Origin: SZUA-547 sp963669265
GTDB lineage: Bacteria > Pseudomonadota > Alphaproteobacteria > Rhodobacterales > Rhodobacteraceae
NCBI GenBank assembly: GCA_963669265.1
Contig: OY769916.1
Span: 1,674,001-1,738,000 of the forward strand
Length of the DNA: 64,000 bases
Direction: 5' to 3'
The notes beneath the pieces were generated by a model. That model saw only the letters and a program-made list of their open reading frames with translations, made no database searches and was not told where the DNA came from. Both the position numbers and the translations under genes were made by a program. Of the stretch, positions 26,596 to 35,682 are shown one piece after another; positions within the stretch are counted from its first letter, which is position 1, and each line of letters begins with the position of its first letter.

Positions 26596-26956
26596 CACCA
26601 CGGACGCGCCCGCCGCGGTCGGCCCGTATTCGCAGGCGGTGAAGACCGGGGGATTGATGTTCTCCGCCGGACAGATCCCGCTGACGCCGGAGGGCGACTT
26701 CGTCGATGGCGAGATTGAGGCCCAGACCACGCAGGTGCTCCAGAATATTCGTGCGGTTCTGGCCTCCGAGGGACTGACGCTGGCGAACGTGATCAAGACC
26801 ACGGTCTTCGTACAGGATCTCGGCGATTTCGCGCGGCTGAACGCGGTCTACGCCGAAGCCTTCGGCGAGCACAAACCCGCGCGCAGCACAGTTGAAGTCG
26901 CCAAGCTGCCGCTGGGCGCGAAAGTCGAGATCGAATTCGTCGCCGAGCTGGCGTAA
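26582..26956 (+). CDS. ridA: RidA/YjgF family enamine/imine deaminase
   Basis: A 124-residue trimeric YjgF-family protein hydrolysing reactive enamines such as 2-aminoacrylate released by PLP enzymes. The active-site Arg is in KPARSTVEVAKLPLGAKVEIE (R101), with Glu near 117. The start overlaps the end of alr by 14 bp, so it is translationally coupled to a PLP enzyme. This is biochemically sensible because RidA protects PLP enzymes from enamine damage. GGAG lies about 8 bp before the ATG. Confidence 0.9.
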   Translation: MQIVNTTDAPAAVGPYSQAVKTGGLMFSAGQIPLTPEGDFVDGEIEAQTTQVLQNIRAVLASEGLTLANVIKTTVFVQDLGDFARLNAVYAEAFGEHKPARSTVEVAKLPLGAKVEIEFVAELA

Positions 26957-27700
26957 GCGCCTCTCGGGCTGTTCTTGTTTCGATATGTCGCACCGGCGCG
27001 ACGCCCGAAAATCGATCGTCCGAAGGGACCGAATTCGAGCGAAGGACGGCCCTTGCCGCTCACCGTCTGGCCGGCGGGTCCAGCCCGCCCCCGGATAATA
27101 TCGACGCTGAGGCGTTACGCCCTGCGATTTGCGCGCTCCCAACCTGCTAGACTTGGGACGAATCGAATTGGGCGCTTGGGATACCGGCGTTTTTCGGACC
27201 TGTAGGAGTTGATTGCGTGGTCGTCAGGCGACGGCCGAATGTCGTTACTGCGCTGCATTTGCTTTGGAGAAAGCCTGCGATTTGATAAGGATAAGGACAT
27301 CGCGTTTGTGGGGGAGGTCTTTGAGACCAGCAACCTTCTTCGTAAGCGCACTGGCACGGCGACAATAACAACGACGACGGCGCATCGACGCAGCAATAGT
27401 CGCCAGAAATTGGACTGCGGGGAGACTTTTTCGCCTCAATTCAAGCCGCGCTCTGCGCGCCGTCTGAGCCCGACGGGCTGATTAGAGACGAGTCATATTA
27501 GTGTAACGGTCGCGCGCCAACGGCCACACGTCGTTGAATTCAAGGCGCATTACCGGCTATTGGGGCCGCATATATCGATGACACCTCGCCGCAGGGCTGG
27601 CGACCGCCAGCCTGCGAGCGGTAAGTTATGGACGATGAAATCGACGGACCGGCCAACCTGGCGTCCAGATGATGATGAGACGAGACAGGAGTTTGACGCG
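26957..27700. other. 744-bp intergenic region before pntA
   Basis: I find no convincing gene. A 90-codon frame (27209-27481) lacks a good ribosome site and has unconvincing composition. A GGCGGG-N5-CCCGCC hairpin (27073-27089) could end the ridA transcript. The pntA promoter should lie in the last 200 bp, but I cannot pick clear hexamers. AT content is higher here than in the flanking genes. Confidence 0.5.
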
Positions 27701-29272
27701 ATGAAAATCGGAGCGGTGACTGAGACGTTTGAGGGCGAAAATCGCGTTGCGATGACGCCTGAAAGCGCTCTTCAGCTTCAAAAACTCGGGCATGAATGCC
27801 TGATCCAGGCAGGCGCCGGCGCGGCTGCTGGATTTTCCGACGCCGATTACGAGGCGGCGGGAGTAAAGATCTATAAAACGCCGGCTTCGCTGTGGAAGGC
27901 GGCCGATATCGTCGTCAAAGTCCGCCAGCCCAACGACACCGAGCTGAAGCGCCTGACCGAAGGCAAGACGCTGATCTCGTTCTTCAATCCCGGCAGCAAC
28001 GAAGACGGGATGAAAAAGGCCGCCGATCAGGGCGCGACCGTCGTCGCGATGGAGATGGTCCCCCGGATCAGCCGCGCGCAGAAGATGGACGCGCTCAGCT
28101 CGATGGCGAATATCGCGGGCTATCGCGCCGTGATCGAGGCGGGCAACAATTTCGGCCGCTTCTTCACCGGCCAGGTGACGGCGGCGGGCAAAGTGCCCCC
28201 GGCGAAAGTCCTGGTGGTGGGCGCCGGCGTCGCCGGCCTCGCCGCGATCGGCACCTCCACCTCGCTGGGCGCGATCACCTACGCGTTCGACGTGCGGCCC
28301 GAGGTCGCCGAGCAGGTCGAGTCGATGGGCGCCGAGTTCGTGTTCCTCGATTTCGAGGAAGAGCAGCAGGACGGCGCCGCCACCGGCGGATACGCTGCAG
28401 TCTCCAGCCCTGAATTCCACGCCGCTCAGTTGGCGAAATTCCGCGAACTGGCGCCGGAAGTGGACATCGTCATCACCACGGCGTTGATCCCGAACCGCGA
28501 AGCGCCGGAGCTCTGGACCGAGGACATGGTCGAGGCCATGAAGCCGGGTTCGGTGATCGTCGATCTGGCCGCCGAGCGCGGCGGCAACTGCAAGCTGACC
28601 AAAATGGACGAGAAGATCGTGACCAAGAACGGCGTCACGATCATCGGCTACACGGATTTCCCGAGCCGGATGGCGACGCAATCCTCGACGCTCTATTCGA
28701 ACAACATCCGCCACATGATGTCCGACCTGACGCCCGAGAAAGACGGCGTGGTCAATCATGACATGGAGGACGACGTCATCCGTGGCGCGACCGTCGCCCA
28801 TGGTGGCGAGGTCACGTTCCCGCCGCCGCCGCCCAAGGTGAAGGCGATCGCGGCGCAGAAAAAGCCCGAGGTCAAGGAGCTGACGCCGGAGGAGAAACGC
28901 GCGCAGGAGATCGCGGCGTTCAAGGCGCAGACCAAGCAGCAGGCGATCCTGCTGACCAGCGGCGCGGCGATCCTGCTGTTGGTGGGCGCGTTCGCGCCGG
29001 CCAGCTTCATGCAGCATTTCATCGTCTTCGTGCTCTCGGTGTTCATCGGCTTCCAAGTGATCTGGAACGTCAGCCACGCGCTGCATACGCCGCTGATGGC
29101 GGTCACCAACGCGATCTCGTCGATCATCATTCTCGGGGCGCTGATGCAGATCGGATCGGGCTCCGGCCTTGTGGTCGTGCTTGCGGCGCTGTCCGTCTTC
29201 ATGGCCGGGATCAATATCTTCGGCGGCTTCCTCGTAACCCGGCGCATGCTCGCCATGTTCCAGAAATCTTAA
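27701..29272 (+). CDS. pntA: NAD(P) transhydrogenase subunit alpha
   Basis: Alpha subunit of the proton-translocating transhydrogenase, transferring hydride from NADH to NADP+ using the proton gradient. Residues 1-380 form the soluble NAD-binding domain I (VAMTPESALQLQKLGHE; VLVVGAGVAGLAAIGTS). After a Pro/Lys linker (PPPPPKVKAIAAQKKPEVK), about four membrane helices form the N-terminal part of domain II. Length 523 aa is the full-size single alpha subunit. The ATG at 27701 follows CAGGAG. The frame reaches 27560, but the family begins MKIGAVTETF. pntB starts 13 bp downstream. Confidence 0.93.
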   Translation: MKIGAVTETFEGENRVAMTPESALQLQKLGHECLIQAGAGAAAGFSDADYEAAGVKIYKTPASLWKAADIVVKVRQPNDTELKRLTEGKTLISFFNPGSNEDGMKKAADQGATVVAMEMVPRISRAQKMDALSSMANIAGYRAVIEAGNNFGRFFTGQVTAAGKVPPAKVLVVGAGVAGLAAIGTSTSLGAITYAFDVRPEVAEQVESMGAEFVFLDFEEEQQDGAATGGYAAVSSPEFHAAQLAKFRELAPEVDIVITTALIPNREAPELWTEDMVEAMKPGSVIVDLAAERGGNCKLTKMDEKIVTKNGVTIIGYTDFPSRMATQSSTLYSNNIRHMMSDLTPEKDGVVNHDMEDDVIRGATVAHGGEVTFPPPPPKVKAIAAQKKPEVKELTPEEKRAQEIAAFKAQTKQQAILLTSGAAILLLVGAFAPASFMQHFIVFVLSVFIGFQVIWNVSHALHTPLMAVTNAISSIIILGALMQIGSGSGLVVVLAALSVFMAGINIFGGFLVTRRMLAMFQKS

Positions 29273-29285
29273 GGGGGCCGGGATC

Positions 29286-30719
29286 ATGGAAATTGGCTTC
29301 ACGACCGCCGCCTATGTCATTGCGGCTGTTCTATTCATCCTGTCGCTCGGAGGACTGAGCGGCCAGGAAAGCGCCAAACGCGCGGTCTGGTACGGCATTT
29401 TCGGCATGGCCCTAGCGGTGCTGGCGACGCTGGTCGGGCCGGGCTCTGGCCTGTGGTGGCTCTCGATCGTGCTGATCGCCGCCGGCGGCGTCATCGGCTA
29501 TTACGTGGCCCAGAAGGTCCAGATGACCGAGATGCCGCAGCTTGTCGCGGCGATGCACTCTCTGGTCGGTCTGGCGGCGGTGTTCGTCGGCTTCAACGCC
29601 GATATCGAACTGAGCCGCGTTCTGGCGATGGACGAGACCGCGCGCAAGGGCCTCGAAGGTTTCGCCGCGCTTCTGGCCAAGAAAACCGAAGCGGAGCAGA
29701 TGATCCTGCGGATCGAAGTCTTCCTCGGCGTCTTCATCGGCGCCGTGACCTTCACCGGCTCGGTCATCGCTTTCGGCAAACTGTCGGGCAAGGTGAATTC
29801 GGCGGCGAAGAAACTGCCGGGCGGGCACATGCTCAACGCCGGCGCGGCGGGCCTCTCGGCCGTTCTTGGCATCATGTATTTCAACGATGCGGGCATCGGC
29901 GCCCTGATCGTCATGACGCTGCTGGCCTTCTTCATCGGTTACCACCTGATCCTCGGCATCGGCGGCGCGGACATGCCGGTCGTGGTCTCCATGCTGAACA
30001 GCTATTCCGGCTGGGCGGCGGCGGCGATCGGCTTCAGCCTCGGCAACGATCTGCTGATCGTGGTCGGCGCGCTGGTCGGCTCCTCGGGCGCGATTCTCTC
30101 TTACATCATGTGTAAGGCGATGAACCGGAACTTCGTCAGCGTCATCCTCGGCGGGTTTGGCGGCGACTCCGGCCCGGCGATGGAGATCGAGGGCGAGCAG
30201 GTCGCCATCGACGCCGACGGCGTGGCTCAGGCGCTGAACGACGCCGACAGCGTCATCATCATCCCGGGCTACGGCATGGCGGTGGCGCAGGCGCAGCAGA
30301 GCGTCAGCGAACTCACCAAGCGGCTGCGCGACAAGGGCAAGAATGTCCGCTTCGCGATCCACCCGGTCGCGGGCCGTCTGCCAGGGCATATGAACGTGCT
30401 CTTGGCCGAGGCGAAGGTGCCCTATGACATCGTGATGGAGATGGACGAGATCAACGAGGACTTCCCCTCGACGGACGTCGCCATCGTGATCGGCTCCAAC
30501 GACATCGTGAACCCTGCCGCTCAGGAAGATCCCAACAGCCCGATCGCCGGCATGCCGGTGCTCGAATGCTGGAAGGCCAAGCAGGTCTTCGTCTCCAAGC
30601 GTGGACAGGGCACGGGCTATTCCGGCATCGAAAACCCGCTGTTCTACAAAGAGAACACCCGCATGTTCTATGGCGACGCCAAGGCGTCGATGGACAGCCT
30701 GTTGCCGAAACTGACGTAA
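29286..30719 (+). CDS. pntB: NAD(P) transhydrogenase subunit beta
   Basis: Beta subunit of 477 aa. The first about 280 residues are membrane helices of domain II (including NSYSGWAAAAIGFSLGNDLLI). The remainder is NADP-binding domain III with IIPGYGMAVAQAQQSV, IHPVAGRLPGHMNVLLAEA and VIGSNDIVNPAA. It partners with PntA in the inner membrane to supply NADPH. The ATG is 13 bp after pntA, with AGGGGGCC as ribosome site. A terminator follows at 30778. Confidence 0.94.
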   Translation: MEIGFTTAAYVIAAVLFILSLGGLSGQESAKRAVWYGIFGMALAVLATLVGPGSGLWWLSIVLIAAGGVIGYYVAQKVQMTEMPQLVAAMHSLVGLAAVFVGFNADIELSRVLAMDETARKGLEGFAALLAKKTEAEQMILRIEVFLGVFIGAVTFTGSVIAFGKLSGKVNSAAKKLPGGHMLNAGAAGLSAVLGIMYFNDAGIGALIVMTLLAFFIGYHLILGIGGADMPVVVSMLNSYSGWAAAAIGFSLGNDLLIVVGALVGSSGAILSYIMCKAMNRNFVSVILGGFGGDSGPAMEIEGEQVAIDADGVAQALNDADSVIIIPGYGMAVAQAQQSVSELTKRLRDKGKNVRFAIHPVAGRLPGHMNVLLAEAKVPYDIVMEMDEINEDFPSTDVAIVIGSNDIVNPAAQEDPNSPIAGMPVLECWKAKQVFVSKRGQGTGYSGIENPLFYKENTRMFYGDAKASMDSLLPKLT

Positions 30720-30777
30720 CGCGACACGGGCCGCGGCGGAGAGCGGCGGCCCTTGGGCGACGCGCACCAAAGATCGA

Positions 30778-30804
30778 GGCGCTCCCGGACCGGGGGCGCC
30801 TTTT
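30778..30804 (+). terminator. Terminator of pntAB
   Basis: GGCGCTCCC-GGACC-GGGGGCGCC, a 9-bp stem with one G-T pair, followed by TTTT. Confidence 0.7.
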
Positions 30805-30920
30805 CATTTGCGAGCGCCTGCCGCTTGCGAAGAGCCTCGTTGACGACACGGATAGACGCCGGGATCAACGACACCCACTTGGTCAACGGGATTGGGCGCA
30901 CATAAACGGCGCTCCAACGC

Positions 30921-30950
30921 AAAAGGCGCTCCCCTAAGGGGAAGCGCCTT
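30921..30950 (-). terminator. Terminator of the nap operon
   Basis: AAGGCGCT (30923-30930) pairs with AGCGCCTT (30943-30950), with an inner CCCC/GGGG stem. Read on the minus strand the stem is followed by TTTT. It sits 49 bp after the napC stop. Confidence 0.65.
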
Positions 30951-30998
30951 GATCGTCCGCCGCTCGCGCGGAGACAGATTGGTTGAGCGAGCTTCGGC

Positions 30999-31589
30999 CT
31001 ATTGCCAGCCCGGCACGCTCGACATATCCGGCAGTTCATGCGCGATGCCCTTGTGGCAATCGATGCAAGTCTTCTGTCCGGTCAGCAGAAACTCCGCATG
31101 CGCCTCTTGCGCGCGCAGGCTCTGCTTGGTCGCATCCATCGAATCCGCCGAGTGACAGTTGCGGCATTCCAGCGAGTTGTTCGCCGACAGACGCGCCCAT
31201 TCGTGCTGGGCGAGATCGAGCCTCTTCTCCAGGAATTTCTCCCGCGTGCTGATCGTGCCGAAGATCTTGCCCCAGACTTCTTTCGAAGCCTGCATTTTCC
31301 GCGCGATCTTGTGGGTCCATTCATGCGGCACGTGACAATCCGGGCACGTCGCGCGCACGCCGGAGGCGTTGGAATAGTGCACCGTGGTCTTCAACTCGGC
31401 GAAAACGTTATCCCGCATCTCATGACAACCGACGCAGAATTTCTCCGTGTTGGTGTATTCAAGCGCGGTGTTGAACCCGCCCCAGAACATGACCCCGGCG
31501 ACAAAGCCGCCAAGGGTCAGCACCCCCAGACTGATATGGGCGGCGGGTGATCGAAACACCCGCCAATAGCTCTTGATCATGTTCAACAT
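30999..31589 (-). CDS. napC: Tetraheme cytochrome c NapC
   Basis: A membrane-anchored quinol dehydrogenase of the NapC/NirT family, 196 aa, passing electrons from quinol to NapAB. One N-terminal membrane anchor (residues about 17-38) is followed by four haem motifs: CVGCH, CPDCH, CRNCH and CIDCH. It is the last gene of napEFDABC, 6 bp after napB. No napGH genes are present, as usual for alphaproteobacterial nap operons where NapC is the main quinol route. Confidence 0.94.
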   Translation of the reverse strand: MLNMIKSYWRVFRSPAAHISLGVLTLGGFVAGVMFWGGFNTALEYTNTEKFCVGCHEMRDNVFAELKTTVHYSNASGVRATCPDCHVPHEWTHKIARKMQASKEVWGKIFGTISTREKFLEKRLDLAQHEWARLSANNSLECRNCHSADSMDATKQSLRAQEAHAEFLLTGQKTCIDCHKGIAHELPDMSSVPGWQ

Positions 31590-31595
31590 CGCCGG

Positions 31596-32054
31596 TCACT
31601 CCGCCTTCTTGGCGTCGAGGAGCGTGTCAACATCCACGAAATCGTTCTCGACCAAAGGCTCCACTTGGCGTTGCGGCACGTGACACTGGTTGCAGAAATA
31701 CCGGCGGGGAGAGACCGAGGCCCGGAACTGCGCGTCGCGATCCATGAAATGTGTGATCGAGACCATCGGCGCGCCGCTCTCGCCGGTGCGCGAGCGCGCA
31801 TGGCACGAGAGGCATTTGTTCGAGTTCAGGTCCACCTGATACCCGTCGACCTTGTGCGGGATGATCGGCGGCTGCTCGGGATAGTTCCGCACCTGGCGCT
31901 TGTCCGAGTTATTCCAATCGGTCATGCGCGGCGGCTCGCCCTGCTCCGGGATCTCCGTGGCCCCGCGCATCGTGGCGATCGGTTCGGCCGCGACGGCCGC
32001 TCCGACGAAGACGCCGATGGCCAGCGCTGGGGCGAGTATTTTGATGATGTTCAT
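31596..32054 (-). CDS. napB: Diheme cytochrome c NapB, nitrate reductase small subunit
   Basis: Periplasmic small subunit of 152 aa with a signal peptide (IIKILAPALAIGVFVGAAVAA) and two haem motifs, CLSCH and CNQCH. It accepts electrons from NapC and passes them to NapA. The ATG at 32054 is preceded by AAGGGGGGA. The frame extends to 32177 inside napA, which is not the real start. The gap to napA is 14 bp. Confidence 0.93.
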   Translation of the reverse strand: MNIIKILAPALAIGVFVGAAVAAEPIATMRGATEIPEQGEPPRMTDWNNSDKRQVRNYPEQPPIIPHKVDGYQVDLNSNKCLSCHARSRTGESGAPMVSITHFMDRDAQFRASVSPRRYFCNQCHVPQRQVEPLVENDFVDVDTLLDAKKAE

Positions 32055-32068
32055 AACCCGATCCCCCC

Positions 32069-34573
32069 TTAGGCCTTGACCACGCGCACGGCGCACTTCT
32101 TGTAATCTGTCTCTTTCGACAGCGGATCCGTGGCGTCCAGCGTGACCTTGTTGATCAATTGCCGGGAGTCGAACCACGGCACGAAGACCAGCCCTTGCGG
32201 CGGCTTGTTGCGCCCCTTGGTCTCCACCCGCGTGCGGATCTCTCCACGGCGGGACTGAACCAGAACCTCGTCGCCGCGCCGGAAGCCCATCGCCTCCGCG
32301 TCGTCGGGATGCATGAAGCAGACCGCGTCGGGGAAGGCCTTGAAGAGCTCCGGCACGCGCTGGGTCATCGACCCCGAATGCCAGTGCTCCAGCACCCGAC
32401 CGGTCGACAGCCAGAGCGGATATTCCTCATCCGGGCTTTCGGCCGCAGGCTCGAAAGGCAGCGCGAAGATCCGCGCCTTGCCGTCCTTGTGGCCGTAAAA
32501 GCGCACGCCCTCTCCCTCGGGCACATAGGGATCATAGCCTTCGCGGAACCGCCATAGCGTCTCTTTGCCGTCGACCACCGGCCAGCGCAGTCCACGCGTC
32601 TCATGATAGACGTCATAAGGAGCGAGATCATGGGCCTTGCCGCGTCCGAATGCAGCGTATTCCTCGAACAGACCCTTGTGAATGTAGAAGCCGAAATGCT
32701 CGGAATCGTCGTTGGCGTAGTCCTTGTTGGTGTCGTCCAATCCGAACTCATCGACCTGACCGTTGCGATAGAGCACGTCATAGAGGCTCTTGCCCCGGTA
32801 TTCGGGCATCTTGGCCAGCAGCTCTTCCGGCCAGACATCCTCGATCGCGAAGCGCTTGGAGAACTCCATCAACTGCCAGAGATCGGATTTCGCCTCGCCC
32901 GGCGGCGTCGTCATCTGATACCAGGCCTGGGTGCGCCGCTCCGCGTTGCCGTAAGTCCCCTCTTTTTCGACCCACATCGCGGTCGGAAGCACCAGATCGG
33001 CGGCCTGCGCCGTCACCGTCGGGTAAGCGTCAGACACGACGATGAAGTTTTCCGGATTGCGATAGCCTGGATAGGTTTCCTCATTCAGGTTGGCCGCCGC
33101 CTGCATATTGTTGTTCACCTGAACCCAATAGGCGTTCAGCACGCCGTCCTTCAGCATCCGGTTTTGCAACACGGCGTGAAAACCCGGTTTGGGCGGGATC
33201 GTGCCTTGCGGCAGTTTCCAGATCTTCTCGGCGATTTCACGGTGCTTTTCATTCGCCACCACCATGTCGGCGGGCAGGCGATGGGCGAATGTACCCACTT
33301 CGCGCGCGGTGCCGCAGGCCGACGGCTGACCAGTCAGCGAGAAGGGCGAGTTGCCCGGCTCTGAGATCTTCCCGGTCAGAAGGTGAATGTTGTAGACGAG
33401 GTTGTTCGCCCAGACGCCGCGCGTGTGCTGATTGAACCCCATCGTCCAGAGCGACATGACTTTGGTGTTGGGGTCGGCGTAGAGCTTCGCCAATTCTTCC
33501 AGCCGGTTCTTCGGCACGCCGGACATCTCATGCGTCTTGTCGAGCGTGTATTCGCTGACGAACTCGGCGTATTCCTCGAAGGTGATGTCGGTGGAGCCGC
33601 CGGCCTTGTCCGCATTCGCCGCCGCTTTCTCCAGCGGATGGTCCGGACGCAGGCCGTAGCCAATGTCGGTGTTCCCACGCTTGAAGACGGTGTGCTTGTT
33701 CACGAACTCTTCGTTCACAGCGCCATTCTGGATGATGTAATTGGCGATGTAGTTCAGGATCGCCAGATCGGTCTGCGGCGTGAACACCATTGGAATGTCG
33801 GCCAGATCGAAGCTGCGATGCTCAAACGTTGAAAGCACAGCCACTTTGACATGTGGCGCCGCCAACCGGCGATCGGTGATCCGGGTCCAGAGGATCGGAT
33901 GCATCTCCGCCATGTTCGATCCCCAGAGCACGAACGCGTCCGCGTGCTCCATGTCGTCATAGCAGCCCATCGGCTCATCAATGCCGAATGTGCGCATGAA
34001 GCCGCCGACGGCCGAGGCCATGCAGTGCCGCGCGTTCGGATCGATATTGTTCGAGCGGAACCCGGCCTTGTAGAGCTTCGCCGCCGCATAGCCCTCATGC
34101 ACGGTCCATTGGCCGGAGCCGAACATGCCGACGGAGGTCGGGCCTTTCGCCTTCAGCGCGCCCTTCCACTTCTCAGCCATGATGTCGAAGGCTTCGTCCC
34201 AGGTGATGGGCGTGAATTCGCCTTCCTTGTCGAACTTGCCGTCCTTCATGCGCAGCAGCGGCTGGGTCAGCCGGTCCTTGCCGTACATGATCTTCGAGAG
34301 GAAATAGCCCTTGATGCAATTGAGGCCCTTGTTCACGGGGGACAGAACGTCGCCATGGGTCGCGACGATCTTGTCGTCCTTGGTCGCCACCATCACCGAA
34401 CAGCCGGTGCCACAGAACCGGCAGGCCGCCTTTGACCATTTCAACTCTGTCTCGGTCGCTTCGGTGACGAGATTTTGCGCGCTCGCGGGCAACGAGACGC
34501 CCGCCACGGCCGCCGCGATTCCGGCGGCCTTCGCTTTCAGCGCGTCGCGCCGGGAAATCTTTTTATCTAACAT
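32069..34573 (-). CDS. napA: Periplasmic nitrate reductase catalytic subunit NapA
   Basis: Molybdenum bis-MGD enzyme reducing nitrate to nitrite in the periplasm, 834 aa. A Tat signal (SRRDALKAKAAGIAAA) fits export of the folded protein. One [4Fe-4S] cluster is bound by C51, C54, C58 and C86 (CRFCGTGC then NCIKGY). The Mo ligand is C184 in NARHCMASA. The enzyme serves denitrification, redox balancing or anaerobic respiration. No nitrite or NO reductase genes are in this window. napD starts just upstream in the operon, with a 3-bp gap. Confidence 0.96.
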   Translation of the reverse strand: MLDKKISRRDALKAKAAGIAAAVAGVSLPASAQNLVTEATETELKWSKAACRFCGTGCSVMVATKDDKIVATHGDVLSPVNKGLNCIKGYFLSKIMYGKDRLTQPLLRMKDGKFDKEGEFTPITWDEAFDIMAEKWKGALKAKGPTSVGMFGSGQWTVHEGYAAAKLYKAGFRSNNIDPNARHCMASAVGGFMRTFGIDEPMGCYDDMEHADAFVLWGSNMAEMHPILWTRITDRRLAAPHVKVAVLSTFEHRSFDLADIPMVFTPQTDLAILNYIANYIIQNGAVNEEFVNKHTVFKRGNTDIGYGLRPDHPLEKAAANADKAGGSTDITFEEYAEFVSEYTLDKTHEMSGVPKNRLEELAKLYADPNTKVMSLWTMGFNQHTRGVWANNLVYNIHLLTGKISEPGNSPFSLTGQPSACGTAREVGTFAHRLPADMVVANEKHREIAEKIWKLPQGTIPPKPGFHAVLQNRMLKDGVLNAYWVQVNNNMQAAANLNEETYPGYRNPENFIVVSDAYPTVTAQAADLVLPTAMWVEKEGTYGNAERRTQAWYQMTTPPGEAKSDLWQLMEFSKRFAIEDVWPEELLAKMPEYRGKSLYDVLYRNGQVDEFGLDDTNKDYANDDSEHFGFYIHKGLFEEYAAFGRGKAHDLAPYDVYHETRGLRWPVVDGKETLWRFREGYDPYVPEGEGVRFYGHKDGKARIFALPFEPAAESPDEEYPLWLSTGRVLEHWHSGSMTQRVPELFKAFPDAVCFMHPDDAEAMGFRRGDEVLVQSRRGEIRTRVETKGRNKPPQGLVFVPWFDSRQLINKVTLDATDPLSKETDYKKCAVRVVKA

Positions 34574-34576
34574 CGG

Positions 34577-34867
34577 TTATCCCCTCCAGGACCCATTATA
34601 ATCATCGGCCGGCGCGGACTCGTTGTGATGGAAAACGAGGTTGACGCTCAACACGCCCGCCATCGCGCCGATTTTGTTCATGATGGTTGTGACCGAGGCG
34701 TCGTCCTCGGTGTCGGTGACGACGATCAGCTTGCCGACCGGATCGTCGCCGTGAATCTCTGCCCCCGGAAGCGCCTCTATGCCCCGCGAGATTGAGGCCA
34801 GCGCCTGGGGCCGCGTCTGAACGATCACACTGGAAATGACGCGGCATTCGGTATCGAGACTACACAT
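34577..34867 (-). CDS. napD: NapA signal-peptide chaperone NapD
   Basis: A 96-residue cytosolic chaperone binding the NapA Tat signal. The ferredoxin-like sequence shows ISSVIVQTRPQALASISRGI, then PGAEIHGDDPVGKLIVV. The ATG at 34867 has a very strong AAGGAGGGGAG. It overlaps the 3' end of napF by 8 bp. The frame is open to 34945, but that region belongs to napF. Confidence 0.88.
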   Translation of the reverse strand: MCSLDTECRVISSVIVQTRPQALASISRGIEALPGAEIHGDDPVGKLIVVTDTEDDASVTTIMNKIGAMAGVLSVNLVFHHNESAPADDYNGSWRG

Positions 34868-35162
34868 ATCTCCCCTCCTTTGCGCTGGCGCTGGCCGCGC
34901 GAGGTGTTGAAATCGCTGAAGCAGGACAGATCTCCGCGCATTCACCGCAGGCGGAGCATAGATCGGCGTCTATTTTGACCTGCGCCCGCCCACCGGTCAG
35001 TGGCGCGATCCGGATCGCCCGCTGGTCGCAGACATCCGCGCAAGACCGGCAATAGACGCCCCGCGCCGCGAAACAGCTCTCTGCGATCGCGGCGACGGCC
35101 GCCTCGCCCTCGACGAACTCGCCGCCGCCGAGGAACTTCCGTCTGGAAATACTTGTGGACAT
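34860..35162 (-). CDS. napF: Short NapF-type ferredoxin
   Basis: A 100-residue iron-sulfur protein. Two cysteine sets are visible: CFAARGVYCRSCADVC and CSACGECAEICP, enough for two [4Fe-4S] clusters. Typical NapF is about 160 aa with more cluster motifs, so this form is shortened at the N-terminal cluster region. The start ISRRKFLGGG resembles full-length NapF. NapF is thought to act in the cytosol in NapA maturation. It lies between napE (8-bp gap) and napD (8-bp overlap). Confidence 0.85.
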   Translation of the reverse strand: MSTSISRRKFLGGGEFVEGEAAVAAIAESCFAARGVYCRSCADVCDQRAIRIAPLTGGRAQVKIDADLCSACGECAEICPASAISTPRAASASAKEGRYV

Positions 35163-35170
35163 GGCGCCGC

Positions 35171-35353
35171 TCAGAGCGCGGGCGGACCCGGAGGCCCGGC
35201 GATGATCTGAAAAATCCAGATGGCGAATCCGAGGCCTCCGACGAGGCCCACGGCCAGGGCCGGCGCCAACACGACGGTGAGGAACAGGAAGGACGTCACT
35301 TCCTTGGTCCGGCTGGATTCTGGCGAGCTTGAAGACTGTTCCATGGATGTCAT
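35171..35353 (-). CDS. napE: Small membrane protein NapE
   Basis: A 60-residue single-pass membrane protein with one hydrophobic helix (FLFLTVVLAPALAVGLVGGL), as in NapE. Function is unknown. It is the first gene of the operon. The ATG at 35353 follows AAAGAAGAAG. A second ATG three codons in is possible. The FNR-type site lies 67 bp upstream. Confidence 0.82.
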   Translation of the reverse strand: MTSMEQSSSSPESSRTKEVTSFLFLTVVLAPALAVGLVGGLGFAIWIFQIIAGPPGPPAL

Positions 35354-35682
35354 TGCGCTTCTTCTTTCAGTACGCGCTTCACGATCGAATGATCGTACAG
35401 GCGGTGATCAGAAGCATCCTTGACCTTGATCAACCAGCCAGGGGGCGACCCTAACGCCCAAGTGTACCACGGGAACCAATTTGAAGGTTAATTTTGCCGT
35501 TTCAGATGGGATCTGCACGGGTTTCGCGCGCACTCCGGCAGGCGAGACGACCGCTTGGCGCACTGTCCAAACGGCGAATGGATCAGCGACGACAAAACGT
35601 CGCTGCCAGACGCGAATTGAGGATTTGACGCGCGCCGCCCTTAGGATCGGCGCTGCGTCGATTGTTCGGGCCGAGAACGTAC
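35354..35682. other. Regulatory gap upstream of napE
   Basis: This 329-bp stretch lies between fpr and napE, both on the minus strand. It holds the FNR-type site (35420-35433), a perfect CAGCGACG-N6-CGTCGCTG hairpin (35584-35605) about 80 bp after fpr that could end that transcript, and no supported gene. Confidence 0.55.
35420..35433 (-). promoter_or_regulatory. FNR/FnrL-type operator of the nap operon
   Basis: TTGACCTTGATCAA matches the FNR/CRP-family consensus TTGAT-N4-ATCAA at 9 of 10 half-site bases. With its centre about 73 bp before the napE ATG, it could activate at -41.5 for a transcript with a short leader. Low-oxygen induction of nap is the expected result. Confidence 0.65.

Noticed and set aside
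27209..27481. Possible 90-aa protein in the gap before pntA
   Set aside because: No ribosome site, odd composition and no family resemblance.
26957..27700. tRNA, small RNA or riboswitch in the long gaps
   Set aside because: I looked for cloverleaf, T-loop and conserved riboswitch cores by eye in this and other gaps and saw none. A covariance-model scan would be decisive.
27626..29302. 558-codon minus-strand open frame opposite pntA
   Set aside because: Shadow frame. pntA on the other strand has full family motifs.
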